From Deltaproteobacteria bacterium (lineage in GTDB: Bacteria > Desulfobacterota_B > Binatia > Bin18): DNA of 9,894 bases. The notes below the pieces were generated by a model, which was given only the letters and a program-made list of their open reading frames with translations, made no database searches and was not told the DNA's origin. The position numbers and the translations under genes are program-made. Location of the stretch: assembly GCA_012271025.1 (NCBI GenBank), contig JAAXHF010000231.1, positions 1-9,894 on the forward strand. Reading direction: 5' to 3'. This document shows positions 7,051 through 9,894 of the stretch, piece after piece; position 1 is the first letter of the stretch; every line of letters starts with the position of its first letter.

Positions 7051-7071
7051 GCCGAACGCCGAACGCTGAAC
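7051..7071. repeat. Three tandem 7-bp units in the convergent gap
   Basis: GCCGAAC (7051-7057), GCCGAAC (7058-7064) and GCTGAAC (7065-7071) sit head to tail, with one substitution in the third copy. They lie in the 96-base non-coding space between the ends of hyuB and the ThyX-like gene. A partial complement (TCGGC, 7084-7088) lies just downstream, but no U run follows, so this is not a standard terminator. Confidence 0.55.
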
Positions 7072-7093
7072 GAAAGAACACGCTCGGCAGTCT

Positions 7094-8743
7094 TTATCCT
7101 TTACCAGGAGCCGCTGCGTCCCGTTTGTACTCGGTCCGCAGCTCCGACTGGAGCCGGCCCAGCCGGTAGGTGTTCCAGTCCAGAAATTTCGCGCTGCTGG
7201 CCAGCAAGGGGTGGACCCTGGCGATCTCGCGCCACATGTCCTGGACAATCAGCCGGTAGTCCGGGTGACCCTGGGGCATGGTCCGCAGTTCGCCGATATG
7301 CACGGCTTCGCGCAGGTTCAGCTTCATCGTCCAGCGGATACGGTAGGCGAACGGCACGACGTACTGGGCCTGGACGGGCAGCTCGCGCTGGAGCTGCGCG
7401 TACAGCTCGGCCGCGTGGTCCATGCTGCGAATAAAGTCGGCCTCGAAGCCGGCCTCTTCGATCTCCGGCGGCGTGTCGTAGCCGTGGACGGTGGTGAAGT
7501 CCTGACGTTCCTGGGTCAGGATGCGGTGGCGGTGGAGGTCCCGGTACAGCCCCAGGTTGGCGATGATATCGAAGGTGTAGTAGGCCTGCTCCAGGGCGCG
7601 GCCGGGTTTGTCGCGGCGGTGGCGGCGGCGGCGGATGTACTCATCGAACAGCCCTGTGCGCTGCTCCGCAGACAGGCTTCTGACTGCGTCGCGAACCTGG
7701 TTCAGGGGGTGACGCAGGTGGGGATAGAGGATGGCGGCCAGGACCTTGTCCTCGGCGTCGGCGTCCCAGTCCAGCAGTTGGACAGGGCGGCTGGGTGCAA
7801 CCGGCGTGGCGGCCAGGAGTTGGGCTGCGGCCGAGCGGGCGGCGGTGTAGGTGTCGGCAAAATAGGGGTTTTTCTGAGCGCGTTTGACAAACGAGGGGAT
7901 CAGCGCGTTCAGCGCGGCCTGCATGTCGTGAGCGATGCTGCGGCCCTCGTCGAGCGGCTGCGAGTAGAGCTTGTTGAGCAGATGCTCAAAAGCCTGGCCG
8001 GTGCCAAACAGGCCGACATTGGTCAGCGTGGCGGCCGGCAGATATTGACGCAGGACATCGCAGGCCTGGGCTCGCACGGTTGAGCGATAGGCACCCTCGG
8101 CCCAGCGGCGCAGCTTGGCGTCGGACGCGGTATCGTTATAGGTGAGGGGGGCGCCCGTTTGCGGATGTTTCCACTCGACGCTGTCTATCGGCAGACTGCG
8201 CCGCATGAAGGCGATCATCGGCTCCATCTGCTGTGCATAGGTCTCGAACAGGCGGCGCAGGCCGGCGAGATAGGCGTCCCGGTGTGGCGAAGCCATGATG
8301 GCCGGTTCTTTGGCGAACAGAAACTCGCCGGCCTGATCGGTCGTGTCAAAACGCACATAGCGGGTCGATTTTTCCAGCGGGGCAATCCCGATACGGGCGT
8401 CTTCGAGCAGCTTGGCCGCGACGTTGGAGACGTTCTCGCAGGCAATGTGGGCGCCGCCGAGCTGGGCGACCGAGTCGTCGCCGTAGCCGATCAGCACCCG
8501 CTCATAAAACGCCCGGGCCTTGTCCAGCGCACCGGTCTGGTCGGCCTGGCCGAGCGGGAAGTCGGCCTGGCCCAGAAACTCGTCCAGGAAAATTCTGCGC
8601 AGGCTTTTGGACGACCGGCTGTAGCGCGAGAACAGGGCTCCGGCTACTTCCTGGGGGAGTTTCAGGCCAAAAATGGGCGCGTTCAGGTTGGTGAAAAAAG
8701 GGGCCAGGCGGTCATGCTCGGTCGCGGACAAGGTGTCGCTCAT
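7094..8743 (-). CDS. thyX: Double-length ThyX-like protein (FAD-dependent thymidylate synthase family, fused duplication)
   Basis: 549 residues, about twice the 220-250 of usual ThyX, the flavin enzyme that methylates dUMP to dTMP. Two ThyX-like halves are visible. The N-half (about 20-290) has SVAQLGGAH at about 91, then ARIGIAPLEKSTRYV at 116-130, which aligns with the RHRxxSxxxxSxR signature but keeps only the final SxRY. Its later LPAATLTN...HLLNKL stretch parallels the ThyX dUMP-binding helix without the arginines. The C-half (about 330-545) has HRHRILTQERQDFT at 404-417, keeping RHR but losing SxR. It also has QYVVPFAYRIRW and NLREAVHIGELR (476-487), which retains the Asn/Arg...Arg pattern of the dUMP site. 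The start is the ATG at 8743-8741, overlapping the upstream stop as TGATG; the GTG just before it is the alternative. It may be a working thymidylate synthase with a composite site or a repurposed flavoprotein. The family call is good; activity is uncertain. Confidence 0.83.
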   Translation of the reverse strand: MSDTLSATEHDRLAPFFTNLNAPIFGLKLPQEVAGALFSRYSRSSKSLRRIFLDEFLGQADFPLGQADQTGALDKARAFYERVLIGYGDDSVAQLGGAHIACENVSNVAAKLLEDARIGIAPLEKSTRYVRFDTTDQAGEFLFAKEPAIMASPHRDAYLAGLRRLFETYAQQMEPMIAFMRRSLPIDSVEWKHPQTGAPLTYNDTASDAKLRRWAEGAYRSTVRAQACDVLRQYLPAATLTNVGLFGTGQAFEHLLNKLYSQPLDEGRSIAHDMQAALNALIPSFVKRAQKNPYFADTYTAARSAAAQLLAATPVAPSRPVQLLDWDADAEDKVLAAILYPHLRHPLNQVRDAVRSLSAEQRTGLFDEYIRRRRHRRDKPGRALEQAYYTFDIIANLGLYRDLHRHRILTQERQDFTTVHGYDTPPEIEEAGFEADFIRSMDHAAELYAQLQRELPVQAQYVVPFAYRIRWTMKLNLREAVHIGELRTMPQGHPDYRLIVQDMWREIARVHPLLASSAKFLDWNTYRLGRLQSELRTEYKRDAAAPGKG

Positions 8744-8745
8744 CA
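8741..8745 (-). promoter_or_regulatory. TGATG stop-start overlap coupling BCCP to the ThyX-like gene
   Basis: On the minus strand the carrier-protein stop TGA (8745-8743) shares its last base with the ATG (8743-8741) of the next gene. A GGAG lies only two bases before that ATG, too close for independent initiation, so translation of the ThyX-like protein most likely depends on ribosomes finishing the carrier protein. Confidence 0.7.
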
Positions 8746-9246
8746 CTCCAGCTCGAGCAGTAACTCTCCCGCCTCAACGGCCTGGCCTTCGGCGACGAGG
8801 ATGGCTTTGACCGTACCGGTCGTTGAGGCGCGCACCTCGTTTTCCATTTTCATGGCTTCCATGATGAGGACGCCCTGGTCTTGTCCGACCTCGTCGCCGA
8901 CGCTGACCAGGATTTCGACGATTTTGCCCGGCATCAGCGAGCGGACTTCGGTGTCACCCACCCCGCCGCTGCTGCCCTCCCCGGGACGCAGGGCGCGCCG
9001 TTCGTCAAGCAGGCTGAACTGAAAGGTTTTGCCCTCGCACGAGACGGTGTACTGGTCGTCTTTTTCGGTCACGTCGATGGTAAACGACTGATCCTCAACC
9101 AGTAGCGAGTACATGTGGGCCGACAGCTGGCGGCCGTCAACGATCCGTTCCTTGCCGTCTATGACGATCCGATACACGTGATCGGCTTCCAGTTCCTGGA
9201 CCTCAATCGTATGGGTCTGGTCACCGAGGGTTGCGATATAGGCCAT
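8743..9246 (-). CDS. Biotin carboxyl carrier protein of an acyl-CoA carboxylase
   Basis: 167 residues. The C-terminal biotinyl domain (about 98-167) carries the attachment motif EAMKMEN with the biotinylated lysine at K133. It is flanked by the usual MPGKIVEILVSVGDEV and GTVKAILVAEGQAVEAGE half-repeats of the flattened beta barrel. The N-terminal 85 residues are beta-rich (VYRIVIDGKERIVDG, SFTIDVTEK, FQFSLLDER). They resemble the region before the biotinyl domain in propionyl-CoA carboxylase alpha chains, as though such a chain had been split into separate BC and BCCP genes (inference). A GSSGG linker near 91-95 joins the parts. It starts 18 bases after the biotin carboxylase stop, and its own stop overlaps the next start. 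Biotin on K133 would shuttle carboxylate from the biotin carboxylase to a carboxyltransferase not in this window. The acyl-CoA substrate is unknown. Confidence 0.93.
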   Translation of the reverse strand: MAYIATLGDQTHTIEVQELEADHVYRIVIDGKERIVDGRQLSAHMYSLLVEDQSFTIDVTEKDDQYTVSCEGKTFQFSLLDERRALRPGEGSSGGVGDTEVRSLMPGKIVEILVSVGDEVGQDQGVLIMEAMKMENEVRASTTGTVKAILVAEGQAVEAGELLLELE

Positions 9247-9264
9247 GATTCGTCTTTCCGCGCG

Positions 9265-9894
9265 CTAGCGCAGGCCCTCGCGCCAGCCCGTCGAACGCCA
9301 GGCCGACACACGGCCGCCGGCGCTGTCGGGCTGGCTGCGCTGAACGGTCTGGTCCTTGTGATAGGCGGCCAGGGCGGCGGCCGACAGCAGGACTTCCTGA
9401 TGGAGAGCGTCTTCTTCAAAGGCCAGGCCGTGGTATTCCTGGGGGATGAAGCCGGTGTCCAGGTCGCCCTGGACAAAACGGGGGTGCTGGAGCGCCCAGC
9501 GATGGAACGGGATATTGGTGATGATGCCCTCGACCGTATACTCTTGCAGAGCCCGCAGCATGCGCTGGATGGCCTCCTGGCGCGTACTGCCGTGGGTACA
9601 CAGCTTGGAAATCATGGGATCGTAAAAGATGGGGACTTCCCAGCCTTCGTACACACCGCTGTCGTCGCGAATGCCGCTGCCGCCCGGCGTCCGTAAGACC
9701 TGAATCCTGCCCGGCGAGGGGAAGAAGTCGCGGGCCGGATCTTCGGCGTAGATGCGGCACTCGATGGCCCAGCCGCGCTGCTTGATCTCGTCCTGCTGTA
9801 CAGCCAGGTGTTCACCGGCGGCGACCTCGATCTGGGCTTTGACCAGATCGACGCCGGTCACCAGCTCGGTGACCGGATGCTCGACCTGGATGCG
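9265..9894 (-). CDS. accC: Biotin carboxylase subunit of acyl-CoA carboxylase, C-terminal part
   Basis: The frame is open to the right edge and ends at TAG (9267-9265), giving the last 209 residues. It opens with RIQVEHPVTELVTGVDLVK, the catalytic biotin carboxylase block holding the conserved Glu and Arg of the bicarbonate/biotin site. IECRIYAEDP, FFPSPGRI and YDPMISKL (YDSMIGKL in E. coli AccC) follow, as does the EYTVEGIITNIPFH segment of the C-terminal domain. The enzyme carboxylates biotin on the carrier protein using ATP and bicarbonate. After the domain ends there is a short polar tail rich in Arg, Ser and Trp. The BCCP gene follows 18 bases downstream, so the pair is one unit. The sequence fits the acetyl/propionyl-CoA carboxylase class; accC is used as a generic symbol, and pccA- or accA3-like names are possible. 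Confidence 0.93.
   Translation of the reverse strand, partial: RIQVEHPVTELVTGVDLVKAQIEVAAGEHLAVQQDEIKQRGWAIECRIYAEDPARDFFPSPGRIQVLRTPGGSGIRDDSGVYEGWEVPIFYDPMISKLCTHGSTRQEAIQRMLRALQEYTVEGIITNIPFHRWALQHPRFVQGDLDTGFIPQEYHGLAFEEDALHQEVLLSAAALAAYHKDQTVQRSQPDSAGGRVSAWRSTGWREGLR

Noticed and set aside
7211..8083. Long plus-strand open frame of 290 codons opposite the ThyX-like gene
   Set aside because: It mirrors the minus-strand coding sequence, is rich in Val, Gly, Gln and Arg, and has no domain features; a similar antisense frame at 8159-9022 was rejected for the same reason.

Overview
The window is GC-rich bacterial chromosome, close to gapless, with three gene blocks. Lineage is hard to fix. 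MEP-pathway isoprenoid synthesis (IspH), a split acyl-CoA carboxylase (separate biotin carboxylase and biotin carrier proteins), many catabolic amidohydrolase/hydantoinase-type enzymes and canonical sigma70 signals fit an uncultured Gram-negative bacterium of the Desulfobacterota / Tectomicrobia / Binatota kind. That placement is a guess from gene style, not a demonstrated assignment.

Layout. (1) 1-258, plus strand: the tail of an amidohydrolase-family metal hydrolase, followed by an almost perfectly symmetrical hairpin terminator (282-309) that can work in both directions. (2) 343-447, plus strand: a possible 34-residue single-span membrane protein. (3) 482-2230, minus strand: one uninterrupted reading frame joining a complete IspH (last step of the MEP pathway) to a complete UbiA-type membrane prenyltransferase domain. 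A near-consensus sigma70 promoter, with a small inverted repeat over its -35 box, drives it. (4) 2381-6997, plus strand: a three-gene operon of a tandem EthD-domain protein, HyuA and HyuB (ATP-dependent hydantoinase / oxoprolinase / acetone-carboxylase superfamily), each with a good Shine-Dalgarno sequence. It diverges from the ispH fusion. (5) 7094-9894, minus strand, convergent on hyuB: the 3' part of an operon running biotin carboxylase (partial), biotin carboxyl carrier protein, and a double-length ThyX-like protein whose start overlaps the carrier-protein stop (TGATG).

How they fit together. The two carboxylase genes form the BC and BCCP parts of an acyl-CoA carboxylase; the carboxyltransferase should lie beyond the right edge. 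HyuA and HyuB are the two subunits of one enzyme, with an EthD partner of unknown role. The two proteins most worth a second look are the IspH-UbiA fusion, whose prenyltransferase half has lost the acidic residues of its first aspartate-rich motif, and the ThyX-like protein, a fused tandem duplication. In the latter the N-terminal half keeps only the SxR end of the ThyX signature and the C-terminal half keeps only the RHR end. I found no CRISPR array, insertion sequence, tRNA, rRNA or prophage signal.
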